Of a stretch of DNA of 64,000 nucleotides, positions 25,437 through 36,352 are shown one piece after another. The position numbers and the translations under genes were made by a program. Source of the DNA: Thermomonas brevis (GTDB lineage Bacteria > Pseudomonadota > Gammaproteobacteria > Xanthomonadales > Xanthomonadaceae); the NCBI RefSeq assembly GCF_014395425.1, contig NZ_CP060711.1, positions 248,001 to 312,000 of the forward strand. The letters run 5' to 3'. Numbering within the stretch: the stretch's first letter is position 1; each line of letters starts with the position of its first letter. The notes under the pieces are model-generated. The model worked only from the letters and a program-made list of their open reading frames with translations. It ran no database searches and was not told where the DNA came from.

Positions 25437-26240
25437 TGCGTGCGCGGTGCCGCGGTGGAACCGGAGGAAATCGCCTGCAAACGGGAACGATAACGCGATG
25501 CGGCCACGTTGTCGCCTATTTTCTGTTCGGTTTGTGCGGCGAGGCTCAATCCCGCCGCGTCGTCGGGCGCGAGCGCCAGCCAGCGTTCGACGAAGGCGCG
25601 CGCTTCCAGGTAGCGGCCGTTGCCGAATTCCAGCGCCGCCATGCCCGCCAGCGCGGCCAGGTTGTTCGCGTCCAGCGCGAGCGCGCCGCGCCAGCTGGTT
25701 TCGGCGCGCGCGGGCTGCCCGGCCTTGACCGCACATTCGCCGGCGTTGGCCAGCGCCGCGGCCGGCGTGGGATAGGCGGGATCGGCCAGCGCGCGGTCGA
25801 ACCAGTCCAACGACTCCCCCGCGCGCCCGTTCGCGCACAGCCAGCCGCCGTAGTTGTTGGCGTAGATGCCGTTGCCCGGCGCGGCGGCGGACGCCGCCTG
25901 GTAGAACTTCCCGGCCGCGGCTTCGTCGCTGCGCGCGCTGGCGACCAGGCCCAGCAGGGTGTTGGCGTCGCCCGAGCCCGGCTGCGCCTTCAACGCCTTG
26001 CGGGCAAGCCCCTCGGCCCCGGCGAGATCGCCGCGCTGGTAGAGCATGGTGGCCGAGGCCAGCAGCATCGCCGCATCGCCGGGGTCCTGCCCCTTTTTCT
26101 TGCCGCCGCTGACGTCGTAGGTCGGCGCCACCTTGGTGAATTCGCCTTTACCGGTGCTCGGACGGATGAAGGTCAGGCGATTCATCACCCCGCATCCGGC
26201 CACCAGCACCGCGCAGGCCACGACCACCGACACCCGCAGC

Positions 26241-26251
<11 letters not shown>
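25433..26251 (-). CDS. pilW: Type IV pilus biogenesis lipoprotein PilW (PilF)
   Basis: 272 residues. The lipoprotein signal ends VLVAGC (Cys20). At least four TPR units follow, including [18 protein letters not shown] and [20 protein letters not shown]. PilW/PilF is the outer-membrane pilotin for the PilQ secretin. It overlaps rlmN by 11 nt upstream and rodZ downstream, the common rlmN-pilW-rodZ order. Confidence 0.93.
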
Positions 26252-27497
<1,246 letters not shown>

Positions 27498-27512
27498 CGC
27501 TTCAACTCGAAC

Positions 27513-27938
27513 TCAGCGCGCGTAGACGTCGGTGGCCGGGAAGAAGTAGGCGATCTCGATCGCCGCGTTCTCCAGCGAATCCGAACCGTGCACCGCGTTG
27601 GCGTCGATGCTGTCGGCGAAGTCGGCGCGGATGGTGCCGGCGGCGGCTTCCTTCGGATTGGTGGCGCCCATCAGCTCGCGGTTCTTCAGCACCGCGCCCT
27701 CGCCTTCCAGCACCTGCACCATCACCGGGCCGGAGATCATGAACTCGACCAGCGCGTTGAAGAACGGGCGCTCGCGGTGCACGGCGTAGAAGCCCTCGGC
27801 CTCGGCCTTGGACAGGTGCTTCATCTTCGCGGCGACGACCTTCAGGCCGGCCTTCTCGAAGCGGGAATAGATCTCGCCGATGACGTTCTTGGCGACGGCA
27901 TCGGGCTTGATGATCGAAATGGTGCGCTCCAGCGCCAT
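27513..27938 (-). CDS. ndk: Nucleoside diphosphate kinase
   Basis: 141 residues. It transfers the gamma-phosphate between NTPs and NDPs through phospho-His117 (NAVHGSDS). [15 protein letters not shown] and MGATNPKEA are complete. GGAG precedes the ATG by 9 nt. First gene of the ndk-rlmN-pilW-rodZ-yfgM-bamB-der series. Confidence 0.97.
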   Translation of the reverse strand: MALERTISIIKPDAVAKNVIGEIYSRFEKAGLKVVAAKMKHLSKAEAEGFYAVHRERPFFNALVEFMISGPVMVQVLEGEGAVLKNRELMGATNPKEAAAGTIRADFADSIDANAVHGSDSLENAAIEIAYFFPATDVYAR

Positions 27939-27995
27939 GGGAATACTCTCCGGAAGTGGCGGGCGTCCTTGCCGGATCGCCCGAGGATAACAGAA

Positions 27996-28019
27996 AAACC
28001 CGCGTACTGACGCGGGTTT
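27996..28019 (-). terminator. Hairpin with U-tract upstream of ndk
   Basis: A perfect 9-bp stem AAACCCGCG / CGCGGGTTT with loop TACTGA. On the minus strand it is followed by TTCTG after five T residues, which is terminator-like, but it lies about 58 nt upstream of ndk in the gap facing psrA. It could insulate ndk from antisense transcription out of the psrA region or act as an attenuator in an ndk leader. Confidence 0.55.
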
Positions 28020-28101
28020 GGCCGATATGGCTGCGGACGATTCTAACCGATTTCCCCGTCGGTCCGCACCTGAAACCGGGCTTCGCCGGCGCCGTCGGCA
28101 A

Positions 28102-28130
28102 TTGACGTACGCATGCGTACGGCGTAGGCT
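28102..28130 (+). promoter_or_regulatory. psrA promoter with a 14-bp palindrome in its spacer
   Basis: TTGACG (28102-28107) and TAGGCT (28125-28130) are 17 nt apart. Within the spacer is the perfect palindrome GTACGCATGCGTAC (28107-28120), an operator-like sequence that would block polymerase when occupied. Confidence 0.65.
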
Positions 28131-28145
28131 CAAACAAGCGTTTGA
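28130..28145 (+). promoter_or_regulatory. PsrA-type operator over the psrA transcription start
   Basis: TCAAACAAGCGTTTGA contains CAAAC-N4-GTTTG, which agrees with the published PsrA box form (G/C)AAAC(N2-4)GTTT(G/C). It begins at the end of the -10 element and covers the predicted start point (about 28137), 16 nt before the ATG. This predicts autorepression relieved by long-chain fatty acids, as in Pseudomonas. Confidence 0.7.
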
Positions 28146-28161
28146 TTCCGGCGGCGACCGC

Positions 28162-28788
28162 ATGGCCCAGCAGCATTTCTCGACCAAGGACCGGATCCTG
28201 CACGCAGCGGAGGACCTGTTCGCCCAGCAGGGCTTCGCCTCGACCTCGCTGCGCCAGGTCACCAGCCGCGCCGACGTCAACATCGCGGCGGTCAACTACC
28301 ACTTCGGCAGCAAGGAAAACCTCGTCAACGAGGTGTTCCGCCGGCGCATGGACGAGATGAGTGCGCAGCGGCTGGCGGCGCTGCGCAAGGCGACGGAAAC
28401 CACGCCCGGCGAGCTGGAGCCGATCCTCGCCGCGTTCGTGGAGCCGGCGCTGGCGATGGCGCAGGATCGCCACGGCGGCGGCGCGTTCATCCGCGTGATC
28501 GCCCGCGCCTACGCCGAAAGCAACGACAGCCTGCGCAAGTTCCTGTCCGACCAGTACGGCCACGTGCTGCGCGAATTCGCCAAGGCCATCGACGCCTGCG
28601 TGCCGGGGCTGGGCAAGGAAGACCTCTATCGGCGGCTGGACTTCCTGTCCGGCGCGCTGACCTATGCGATGGCCGATTTCGGGCTCATCAAGCGCCCGCA
28701 CGGCGTTTCCGAAGCCACCCATCGCCAGCGCGCCGCCAAGGCGCTGATCCGTTTCGCCGCCGCCGGCTTCAAGGCCGACGCCACCTGA
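28162..28788 (+). CDS. psrA: TetR-family fatty-acid regulator, PsrA type
   Basis: 208 residues. The N-terminal TetR helix-turn-helix (about 8-55) has the PsrA-like run [25 protein letters not shown]; the ligand-binding helices are divergent. The ATG at 28162 puts the start just after the operator; an in-frame extension to 28018 would run through the promoter and hairpin and is rejected. The gene is 21 nt upstream of fadB, so it probably heads a psrA-fadB-fadA operon and senses acyl-CoA or fatty acids. The symbol rests on sequence resemblance plus the operator. Confidence 0.82.
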   Translation: MAQQHFSTKDRILHAAEDLFAQQGFASTSLRQVTSRADVNIAAVNYHFGSKENLVNEVFRRRMDEMSAQRLAALRKATETTPGELEPILAAFVEPALAMAQDRHGGGAFIRVIARAYAESNDSLRKFLSDQYGHVLREFAKAIDACVPGLGKEDLYRRLDFLSGALTYAMADFGLIKRPHGVSEATHRQRAAKALIRFAAAGFKADAT

Positions 28789-28809
28789 TTTTTCAAGGAG
28801 ATACGAACC

Positions 28810-31179
28810 ATGTCTCATAAACTGCTTGTACGCCGCGCCGCCGTGCTGGGCGCGGGCGTGATGGGCGCGCAGATCGCCGCGCACCTGACCAATGCCGGTG
28901 TCGATACCGTGCTGTTCGACCTGCCCGCGAAGGACGGCCCAGCCGACGGCATCGTGCTCAAGGCCATCGCCAACCTCGGCAAGCTCTCGCCCGCGCCGCT
29001 GGCCGGCAAGGCGCTGGCCGAGGCGATCACGCCCGCCAACTACGAGACGGGACTCGACCAGCTCAAGGATTGCGACCTCATCATCGAGGCCATCGCCGAG
29101 CGAATGGACTGGAAGCAGGATCTCTACAAGAAGATCGCTCCGTTCGTGCCCGCCCACGCGGTGCTGGCGTCCAACACCTCCGGCCTCGGCATCAACACGC
29201 TGGCGGAAGTGCTGCCCGAGGAACTGCGCCATCGCTTCTGCGGCGTGCACTTCTTCAACCCGCCGCGCTACATGCACCTGGCCGAGCTGATCCCGGCCAG
29301 GACCACCGACGCGACCGTGCTGGAAGGGCTGGAAACCTTCCTGACCACCGCCCTCGGCAAGGGCGTGGTGCACGCCAAGGACACGCCGAACTTCATCGGG
29401 AACCGCATCGGCGTGTTCTCGATCCTGTCGGTGATCCACCACACCCGCCAGTTCGGACTGGGCTTCGACGAGGTCGATGCGCTGACCGGGCCGCTGCTGG
29501 GCCGACCGAAGTCGGCCACCTACCGCACCTCCGACGTGGTCGGCCTGGACACGATGGCGCACGTCATCAAGACCATGGCCGACACCCTGCCGGACGACCC
29601 GTGGCACGCCTACTTCCAGTCGCCGGACTGGCTGCAGGCGCTGATCGCCAAGGGCGCGCTGGGACAGAAGACCGGCGCCGGCATCTTCCGCAAGGTCGGC
29701 AAGGACATCGTCGTCCTTGATCTGGAAAAGCAGGATTACCGCGCCGCCGACCGCGCCGCTGCGCCGGAGGTGGTCGAAATCCTCAAGCTGAAGAACCCGG
29801 CGGAGAAGTTCGCCAAGCTGCGCGAGAGCCAGCACCCGCAGGCACAGTTCCTGTGGGCCTGCTTCCGCGACCTGTTCCACTACAGCGCCTTCCATCTGGC
29901 CGACATCGCCGATACCGCCCGCGACGTGGATCTGGCGATCCGCTGGGGCTACGGCTGGACGCAGGGCCCGTTCGAAAGCTGGCAGGCCGCCGGCTGGAAG
30001 CAGGTGGCGCAATGGATCGCCGAGGACATCGCCGCCGGCAAGAGCATGGCCGGCGCGGCGTTGCCGGCGTGGGTGCCGGAACGCGACGGCGTGCATGCCG
30101 CAGAGGGCAGCTACAGCCCGGCGAAGAACGCGCTGCTGCCGCGCTCGTCCCTGCCCGTCTACAAGCGCCAGCGCTTCCCCGATCCGGTGCTTGGCGAGAA
30201 GTTCGCGCAGGGCGAAACCGTGTTCGAGAACGACGGCCTGCGCATGTGGCACGACGGCGACGGCATCGCCGTGGTCGGCTTCAAGACCAAGATGAACACC
30301 GTCTCCGACGCGGTGCTGGACGGCCTGCAGGAAGCCGTTGGCCGCGCCGAGCGCGATTTCGCCGGCTTGGTGATCTGGCAGCACCGGGAACCGTTCTCGG
30401 CAGGCGCCGACCTGGCCGGCGCGCTGGGCGCGCTGCAGGCCGAGAAGCTCGACCTGTTCGAAGCGATGGTCGCCAATTTCCAGGCCACCAGCCAGCGCAT
30501 CAAGTATTCGCTGGTGCCGGTGGTCGCGGCGGTGCGCGGGCTGGCGCTGGGCGGCGGCTGCGAGTTCCAGATGCACAGCGCGAAGACCGTGGCGCACCTG
30601 GAGAGCTACATCGGACTGGTCGAAGCCGGCGTCGGCCTGCTGCCCGCGGGCGGCGGCCTGAAGGAACTGGCGGTGCGCGCCTCCGCTGCCGCCGGTCCGG
30701 GCGGCGACGTGTTCGCCGAGCTGAAGAAGACCTTCGAGACCGTGGCGATGGCCAAGGTGTCCAACTCGGCGCTCAACGCCAAGGAACTGGGCTTGCTGCG
30801 CGGCACCGACAGGATCGCCTTCAACGCCTTCGAATTGCTGCACATCGCCAAGGCCGAGGCGCGCGGGCTGGCCGAGGCCGGCTATCGCCCGCCGCTGCCG
30901 GCACGACGGATCGCCGTGGCCGGCGACGTCGGCATCGCCACCTTCAAGATGCTGCTGGTCAACATGCTGGAAGGCCGCTTCGTCAGCGAGTACGACTTCG
31001 AGATCGCCGAACGCATCGCCACCGTGCTCTGCGGCGGCAACCTGGATCGCGGCGCGCTGGTGGACGAAGAGTGGCTGCTCAAGCTGGAGCGCAAGCACTT
31101 CGTGGAGCTGGCGCAGCAGGAGAAGACCCAGGCCCGCATCGCGCACATGCTGAAGACCGGCAAGCCGCTTCGGAATTGA
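28810..31179 (+). CDS. fadB: 3-hydroxyacyl-CoA dehydrogenase/enoyl-CoA hydratase (FadB/FadN type)
   Basis: 789 residues. The domain order is dehydrogenase first (NAD-binding AVLGAGVMGAQIAAHLTNAG from about residue 11, HFFNPPRYMHL, then the C-terminal dehydrogenase domains to about 440) and crotonase-like hydratase last (AGADLAGALGAL and ALGGGCEFQMHSAK). This is the reverse of E. coli FadB and matches the FadN-type trifunctional layout. It performs the hydration and oxidation steps of beta-oxidation. AAGGAG lies before the ATG. Upstream of the thiolase gene. Confidence 0.92.
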   Translation: MSHKLLVRRAAVLGAGVMGAQIAAHLTNAGVDTVLFDLPAKDGPADGIVLKAIANLGKLSPAPLAGKALAEAITPANYETGLDQLKDCDLIIEAIAERMDWKQDLYKKIAPFVPAHAVLASNTSGLGINTLAEVLPEELRHRFCGVHFFNPPRYMHLAELIPARTTDATVLEGLETFLTTALGKGVVHAKDTPNFIGNRIGVFSILSVIHHTRQFGLGFDEVDALTGPLLGRPKSATYRTSDVVGLDTMAHVIKTMADTLPDDPWHAYFQSPDWLQALIAKGALGQKTGAGIFRKVGKDIVVLDLEKQDYRAADRAAAPEVVEILKLKNPAEKFAKLRESQHPQAQFLWACFRDLFHYSAFHLADIADTARDVDLAIRWGYGWTQGPFESWQAAGWKQVAQWIAEDIAAGKSMAGAALPAWVPERDGVHAAEGSYSPAKNALLPRSSLPVYKRQRFPDPVLGEKFAQGETVFENDGLRMWHDGDGIAVVGFKTKMNTVSDAVLDGLQEAVGRAERDFAGLVIWQHREPFSAGADLAGALGALQAEKLDLFEAMVANFQATSQRIKYSLVPVVAAVRGLALGGGCEFQMHSAKTVAHLESYIGLVEAGVGLLPAGGGLKELAVRASAAAGPGGDVFAELKKTFETVAMAKVSNSALNAKELGLLRGTDRIAFNAFELLHIAKAEARGLAEAGYRPPLPARRIAVAGDVGIATFKMLLVNMLEGRFVSEYDFEIAERIATVLCGGNLDRGALVDEEWLLKLERKHFVELAQQEKTQARIAHMLKTGKPLRN

Positions 31180-31188
31180 CTTCCTTGC

Positions 31189-31216
31189 CGTCATTCCCGC
31201 TTTCGCGGGGATGACG
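31189..31216. repeat. Short palindromic repeat between fadB and fadA
   Basis: CGTCATTCCCGC, loop TTTC, GCGGGGATGACG: a 12-bp stem with one G-T pair. The sequence is of the GTCATTCCCGC-type dispersed palindrome common in proteobacterial intergenic regions. It sits within the fad operon, so it may stabilise the upstream mRNA or modulate the fadB:fadA ratio. Confidence 0.7.
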
Positions 31217-31253
31217 AATCAGGCCCTTATCGCTCCATGAATCGAGAACTGAC

Positions 31254-32456
31254 ATGAGCAAGCAAATCCAGGACGCCTACATCGTCGCCGCCACCCGCAC
31301 CCCGGTGGGCAAGGCGCCCAAGGGCGTGTTCCGCAACACCCGTCCCGACGACATGCTGGCGCACGTGCTGAAGGCCGTGGTCGCACAGGCGCCGGGCATC
31401 GACGTGAACCGCATCGACGACGCCATCATCGGCTGCGCCATGCCCGAAGGCGAGCAAGGCATGAACGTGGCGCGCATCGGCGTGCTGCTGGCAGGGCTGC
31501 CCGACACCATCGCCGCGCAGACCGTCAACCGCTTCTGCTCGTCGGGCCTGCAGGCGGTGGCGCTGGCCGCCGACCAGATCCGCCTCGGCAACGCCGACCT
31601 GATGCTGGCCGGCGGCACCGAGTCGATGTCGATGGTGCCGATGATGGGCAACAAGGTCGCGCTGTCGCCCAGCGTGTTCCCCGACCACGTCGCGATCGCC
31701 TATGGCATGGGCATCACCGCCGAGAAAGTCGCCGAGGAATGGAAGGTGTCGCGCGAGGCGCAGGACGCCTTCGCCCTCGCCTCGCACCAGAAGGCGCTGG
31801 CCGCGCAGGCCGCCGGCGAGTTCCGCGACGAGATCAGTCCGTACGAAGTGGTCTCGCACCAGCCCGACCTCGCCGGCAACACCATCTGCCTGAAGAAGCT
31901 GCTGGTGGAAAACGACGAAGGTCCGCGCGTCGACACGTCGCTGGAAGGCCTAGCCAAGCTGCGCCCGGTGTTCCGCAACGGCCAGTTCGGCGGCACCGTC
32001 ACCGCCGGAAACTCCTCGCAGATGAGCGACGGCGCCGGCGCGGTGTTGCTCGCCTCCGAACAGGCGATCAAGGACTACGGCCTTACCCCGCTGGCGCGCT
32101 TCGTCAGCTTCAGCGTGGCCGGCGTGCGCCCGGATGTGATGGGCATCGGCCCGATCGCGGCGATCCCGAAGGCGCTGAAGCAGGCGGGTTTGACGAAGGA
32201 TCAGCTGGACTGGATCGAGCTCAACGAAGCCTTCGCCGCGCAGGCGCTGGCGGTGATCGGCGACTGCGGCCTCGACCCGTCCAAGGTCAACCCGCTGGGC
32301 GGCGCGATCGCGCTGGGCCACCCGCTGGGCGCGACCGGTGCGGTCCGCACCGCGACGATCGTGCACGGTCTGCGTCGCCGCCAGCAGAAGTACGGCATGG
32401 TGACCATGTGCATCGGCACCGGCATGGGCGCGGCGGGCGTGTTCGAAGCGCTCTGA
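31254..32456 (+). CDS. fadA: Acetyl-CoA C-acyltransferase (3-ketoacyl-CoA thiolase)
   Basis: 400 residues, the last step of beta-oxidation. The thiolase catalytic residues are present: Cys95 (NRFCSSGLQ), His356 (GHPLGATG) and Cys386 (CIGTGMG). Acetyl-CoA acetyltransferase activity (phaA-like) is also possible; the operon position after fadB favours thiolysis of longer substrates. No separate phaA/phaB genes are seen in the window. Confidence 0.93.
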   Translation: MSKQIQDAYIVAATRTPVGKAPKGVFRNTRPDDMLAHVLKAVVAQAPGIDVNRIDDAIIGCAMPEGEQGMNVARIGVLLAGLPDTIAAQTVNRFCSSGLQAVALAADQIRLGNADLMLAGGTESMSMVPMMGNKVALSPSVFPDHVAIAYGMGITAEKVAEEWKVSREAQDAFALASHQKALAAQAAGEFRDEISPYEVVSHQPDLAGNTICLKKLLVENDEGPRVDTSLEGLAKLRPVFRNGQFGGTVTAGNSSQMSDGAGAVLLASEQAIKDYGLTPLARFVSFSVAGVRPDVMGIGPIAAIPKALKQAGLTKDQLDWIELNEAFAAQALAVIGDCGLDPSKVNPLGGAIALGHPLGATGAVRTATIVHGLRRRQQKYGMVTMCIGTGMGAAGVFEAL

Positions 32457-32473
32457 GCGTCAACCGCGAGCGA

Positions 32474-32495
32474 AACGGCGCCGGAAGGCGCCGTT
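32474..32495. terminator. Hairpin between convergent fadA and galU
   Basis: A 9-bp stem AACGGCGCC / GGCGCCGTT with GGAA tetraloop, midway in the 67-bp gap between the two convergent genes. There is no long U-tract on either side (CTCGC or TTCGC follow), so a bidirectional hairpin, possibly terminator, is the best reading. Confidence 0.55.
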
Positions 32496-32523
32496 CTCGC
32501 ATGGCGTTGCGGATTCCTACGGC

Positions 32524-33435
32524 TCAGGTTTCGAAGACGCCCATCTCGCCCAGCGCGTTCTGCATGAGGTCGCGCGCCGCGTCGCTGAGTTTCTCGTTGT
32601 CCAGCGCGTAGCGGATCGTCGCTTCGATCAGGCCGATGTGGGTGCCGCAGTCGAAGCGGGTGCCGTGGAAGCGGAAGGCGTCCACGCGTTCGGCGTCGAG
32701 CAGCGCCGCGATCGCGTCGGTCAGCTGGATCTCGCCGCCCGCGCCCTTCTGCGTGCGTTCGAGCAGGTCGAAGATGGCGGGCGTGAGGACGTAGCGCCCG
32801 ACCACGGCAAGATTGCTCGGCGCCGCGTCGGGTGCCGGTTTTTCGACGATCTGGCGGATGCGGCCCGCGCGCCCGTCGAACGCCTCGGTGGCGACGATGC
32901 CGTAGCTGCCGGTCTGCTCGCGCGGCACATCCTGCACCGCCACCGCGCTGCCGCCGGTGGCCTGCGCATGGTCGGCCATCTGCTTGAGCGCGCCGTCGCC
33001 GCGGCTCCAGATCAGGTCGTCCGGCAGCAGCACCGCGAACGGCTCATCGCCCACCACAGGCTTGGCGCACAGCACCGCATGGCCCAGTCCCAACGCCTCG
33101 GCTTGGGTGACGAACACCGCGCGCACGCCGTCCGGCAGCACATTGCGGACCAGCAAGAGCTGCTCCTGCTTGCCGGATTTCTCCAGCTTCTGCTCCAGCT
33201 CGTAGGCCTTGTCGAAATAATCCGCCACCGCATGCTTGTAGCGGTTGGTGACGAAGATCAGAGTGTCGCAACCGGCGGCGATGGCCTCGTCGACGGCGTA
33301 CTGGATCAGCGGCCGGTCCACGATCGGCAGCATTTCCTTGGGCACCGTCTTGGTCGCGGGAAGAAAACGGGTTCCCAAGCCCGCGACCGGGAATACGGCC
33401 TTGCGGATGCGCCGCGCGCTGTTTGTGTCTGGCAT
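32524..33435 (-). CDS. galU: UTP-glucose-1-phosphate uridylyltransferase
   Basis: 303 residues. It makes UDP-glucose for surface polysaccharides. The nucleotidyltransferase signature [19 protein letters not shown] is at about 18-36, with [19 protein letters not shown] and the DDLIW acidic site. ATG 33435 follows AAGGAAAG at good spacing; an upstream in-frame ATG would add 8 residues. Last gene of the lap/wbp series and 20 nt from wbpM. Confidence 0.96.
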   Translation of the reverse strand: MPDTNSARRIRKAVFPVAGLGTRFLPATKTVPKEMLPIVDRPLIQYAVDEAIAAGCDTLIFVTNRYKHAVADYFDKAYELEQKLEKSGKQEQLLLVRNVLPDGVRAVFVTQAEALGLGHAVLCAKPVVGDEPFAVLLPDDLIWSRGDGALKQMADHAQATGGSAVAVQDVPREQTGSYGIVATEAFDGRAGRIRQIVEKPAPDAAPSNLAVVGRYVLTPAIFDLLERTQKGAGGEIQLTDAIAALLDAERVDAFRFHGTRFDCGTHIGLIEATIRYALDNEKLSDAARDLMQNALGEMGVFET

Positions 33436-33455
33436 GTCTTTCCTTGCCGAAGCGA

Positions 33456-35357
33456 TCAATGCTGCCGTGCGCGCCGTCCCGGGAAGACCACGACGGTGGC
33501 GGGCCGCGCCCGCTCTTCCGCGGGCGCGAACTCCGGAACAGCCTCGCGCAACGCGGCCTCCAGAGTTTCCAAGTCATACGCCTGGACGCTCGCACGCATG
33601 GCTTCGACCGATGCATCCACGCGCTCGGCCGCGACGGCGCGGGGCATGGCCTGAAGGATACTGGGATAGATGGTGCTGCTGTAACGCTCGTCCATGTGGA
33701 ACAGCGTCTCGTGCAGGCGCTCGCCGGGGCGCAGCCCGATGTAGTCGATGACCACATCCTTGCCCGGCTGTTTTCCGGCCAGGCGGATCATCTGCTCGGC
33801 CAGCACCCGGATCGCCACTGGCTCGCCCATGTCGAGCGTGTAGACCGCCTGCTGCACGCCGATCGACCCCGCCTGCAGGATCAGCAGGCAGGCTTCCGGG
33901 ATGGTCATGAAGTAGCGGGTGACGTCGGGATGGGTCACCGTGACCGGCCCGCCGCGGCGGATCTGTTCGCGGAACAGCGGCACCACGCTGCCGGCGGAAT
34001 CCAGCACGTTGCCGAAGCGCACCGTCACCATGCGGGTGGTACGCGCGACGGCCAACGCCTGGCAAGCCATTTCCGCGAACCGCTTGGTGGCCCCCAGTAC
34101 GTTTACCGGGTCCACTGCCTTGTCGGTGGAGACCAGCACGAAGGTACCGACATCCGCCTCGCGGCTGGCCTTGGCCACCGTGTACGTCGCCAGCGCATTG
34201 TTGCGCACGGCTTCACGCAGCTGTCCTTGCAGCAGAGGCACCTGCTTGTAGGCGGCGGCATGGAATACGGCTTCCGGCTCCACCAGCTTCAGCGCATGTG
34301 CGATCACCGCCGGATCGCCACAGTCACCCAGCACCGGAACACAGAGGATGCCGGGGAAATCCCGGCGCAGTTCGGCTTCAATGGTGAGCAGAGCCAGCTC
34401 GTCGATTTCGACCAAGGCAATGCGGGATGCACCATGACGCGCGCATTGCCGACACAGTTCGGATCCGATCGATCCGCCCGCACCGGTCACCAGCACCGAG
34501 CGGCCGCCCAGCCAGCCACGGATCGCCTTCCAGTCCGGCGCGCGCGGCTGCCGGCCGAGCAGATCCTCGATCGCCACTTCCTTCAGTTGCCCGGGCAGTG
34601 AACGGCCTTCGAGGATGTCGGCAAGCCGCGGCACGGTGCGGAACGGCACCGCGCTTTCCTCGCACAAACCAATGACTCGGCGCATCACCACGGCATCGAC
34701 CGACGGCATCGCGATCACCAGCAACTGCGCGCCGGTTTCGCGGGCCACCCGCGCCACGTCCGGAATCTTGCCTAGAACCGGCAAGCCTTGCAGGCGTGTA
34801 CCACGGAGGGAAACAGCATCGTCCAGAAAACCAATCGGATCATAACTGCCTAGCCGGCGCAGATCGCGCACCAACGCCTCGCCAGCCTGGCCTGCACCAA
34901 GAATCAGGACGCGCTCTGCTCCATCGCGCGCCTGTTGCTGGCTATGGTCTTTCCAGGCACGAAAGATCAGGCGCGGCGCCCCCAACAGCACGGTCAGCAC
35001 GAAGGGGTATAGCAGCAGCGCGGCACGCGACACCAAGTCCAGGCGGCTGTAAAAGAACAGCCCGACGACTACCGCCAGCAAGCCGAACAGGCTCGCCTTG
35101 AAAATATTGAACAGGTCCGGGACGCTGGCGAAGCGCCAAAGACCCCGATACAACCCCACGCGCCAGGACACCAACCCTTGCGCGACCAGCACGATCAGGA
35201 CCGTACTGGAGAATGGCGCCAGCGGTTGCGGCGTCGGCTGCAGTGCGTAGCGCAGGTAATGCAGGCCCTGCCAACAGACCCAGACCATCGCGAGATCGTG
35301 CACGATCACCGCCATACGCGGCAGGCGATGCTTGAGACGGTCCTTCCACGCGCTCAT
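33456..35357 (-). CDS. WbpM/CapD-type membrane nucleotide-sugar 4,6-dehydratase
   Basis: 633 residues. Four N-terminal membrane helices (about 12-125), a CoA-binding-like Rossmann domain ([17 protein letters not shown]), then an extended SDR domain with [15 protein letters not shown] (about 288-302) and [17 protein letters not shown] (about 409-426). WbpM-type enzymes have Met four residues before the Lys of the catalytic triad; here it is Leu421 before Lys425. Predicted substrate is UDP-GlcNAc, for O-antigen or capsule. Overlaps the preceding transferase gene as ATGA. Base composition looks somewhat less GC-rich than the flanks. Confidence 0.88.
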   Translation of the reverse strand: MSAWKDRLKHRLPRMAVIVHDLAMVWVCWQGLHYLRYALQPTPQPLAPFSSTVLIVLVAQGLVSWRVGLYRGLWRFASVPDLFNIFKASLFGLLAVVVGLFFYSRLDLVSRAALLLYPFVLTVLLGAPRLIFRAWKDHSQQQARDGAERVLILGAGQAGEALVRDLRRLGSYDPIGFLDDAVSLRGTRLQGLPVLGKIPDVARVARETGAQLLVIAMPSVDAVVMRRVIGLCEESAVPFRTVPRLADILEGRSLPGQLKEVAIEDLLGRQPRAPDWKAIRGWLGGRSVLVTGAGGSIGSELCRQCARHGASRIALVEIDELALLTIEAELRRDFPGILCVPVLGDCGDPAVIAHALKLVEPEAVFHAAAYKQVPLLQGQLREAVRNNALATYTVAKASREADVGTFVLVSTDKAVDPVNVLGATKRFAEMACQALAVARTTRMVTVRFGNVLDSAGSVVPLFREQIRRGGPVTVTHPDVTRYFMTIPEACLLILQAGSIGVQQAVYTLDMGEPVAIRVLAEQMIRLAGKQPGKDVVIDYIGLRPGERLHETLFHMDERYSSTIYPSILQAMPRAVAAERVDASVEAMRASVQAYDLETLEAALREAVPEFAPAEERARPATVVVFPGRRARQH

Positions 35358-36352
35358 CGGCCGATTCCTTCGTTTCTGCCTTCAGGTGCACCATGCAGGC
35401 GCAACCATGCGCCCATCGACAGACTTGCAAACACCGTTGTAGCAATCCAGACCGGCACGGCGGGGGCCCGCGCGAGCAATAGCATGATCCCGATCGCCAC
35501 GGCCGTCCATCCTGCATACAGCATCGTGACTGCCGGGTGACCGAGCCGACGGGACAGCCGCTGGTAGAGGTGCTGAACGTGCGGCCGCCACCAGGCCTCG
35601 CCGCGCAGCGCGCGCCAGACCAAGGTCAGGCCGCTGTCGACGAGGCAGGCCGCGACGGGCAGGAGCAGCAGCGGCCAGATTCCCGGCGAGCGCGAAGACA
35701 GGCCGACGGCGATGAGCGTCGCCAGCAGATACCCCAATGCACCGCTGCCGATGTCGCCCAGGAAAATCCGCGCCTTCGGCAGGTTGAAGGGCAGGAAGCC
35801 GACACAGGCGGCGGCCATTGCAACCGCTGCCATCCGACCCGGCCCGGTCAGGAGGCAGGCCAGCCCCAGCGCGCCCAGCAGCGCCTGGACCGCGGCCATG
35901 CCGTCGATGCCGTCGATGAAGTTCCACACGTTCACCAGCACGGGAACCAGCAGGAACGCCGCGACAACCGCCGGCATCGCAGCCCCCTGCATATGCAGAC
36001 CCGCCGCCAGACAGGCCCCCGCCGCGATATGCGCGAGCAGGCGCGGCCAGGCAGGCAATGGGCGATGGTCGTCCCACCACCCCGCTCCCGCCACCAGCAG
36101 CAGGCCGGCGCCGATCCACCACCACTGGCGGCCGTCGCGCCATCCCAGCCAAGCGCAGACGCACAGCGCAACCAGCGCGATGCCGATACCGCCGCCGCGC
36201 GGCGTGGGCACGGCGTGGCTGCGGCGCTCGCCAGGCGCATCGACCATGCCGCGCCGTCGCGCATGCGCACGCGCCCAGGCGGTGGCAGCGGCGGAAACCG
36301 CAAACCCTGCCGCCGCCAGTGCGAAGAGCGTCGCCGGTTCAGACCACCGCAT
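35354..36352 (-). CDS. WbpL/WecA-type polyprenyl-phosphate sugar-1-phosphate transferase
   Basis: 332 residues with about ten membrane helices. It would start a lipid-linked O-antigen or exopolysaccharide unit by moving GlcNAc-1-P or FucNAc-1-P to undecaprenyl phosphate. MraY/WecA family motifs: DDHRPLPAWPR (from 94), NFIDGIDG (144-151), FLGDIGSGALGY and the HVQHLYQRL loop. It overlaps lapB by 14 nt and the WbpM-type gene by 4 nt. Sugar specificity cannot be read from the sequence. Confidence 0.88.
   Translation of the reverse strand: MRWSEPATLFALAAAGFAVSAAATAWARAHARRRGMVDAPGERRSHAVPTPRGGGIGIALVALCVCAWLGWRDGRQWWWIGAGLLLVAGAGWWDDHRPLPAWPRLLAHIAAGACLAAGLHMQGAAMPAVVAAFLLVPVLVNVWNFIDGIDGMAAVQALLGALGLACLLTGPGRMAAVAMAAACVGFLPFNLPKARIFLGDIGSGALGYLLATLIAVGLSSRSPGIWPLLLLPVAACLVDSGLTLVWRALRGEAWWRPHVQHLYQRLSRRLGHPAVTMLYAGWTAVAIGIMLLLARAPAVPVWIATTVFASLSMGAWLRLHGAPEGRNEGIGR

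Noticed and set aside
28018..28161. N-terminal extension of the PsrA-type regulator
   Set aside because: It would run through the hairpin, promoter and operator, and TetR homologues begin at the ATG used.
27502..31194. 1230-residue minus-strand ORF over fadB
   Set aside because: Antisense shadow; it also crosses the ndk coding region and the psrA promoter, and shows no domain.
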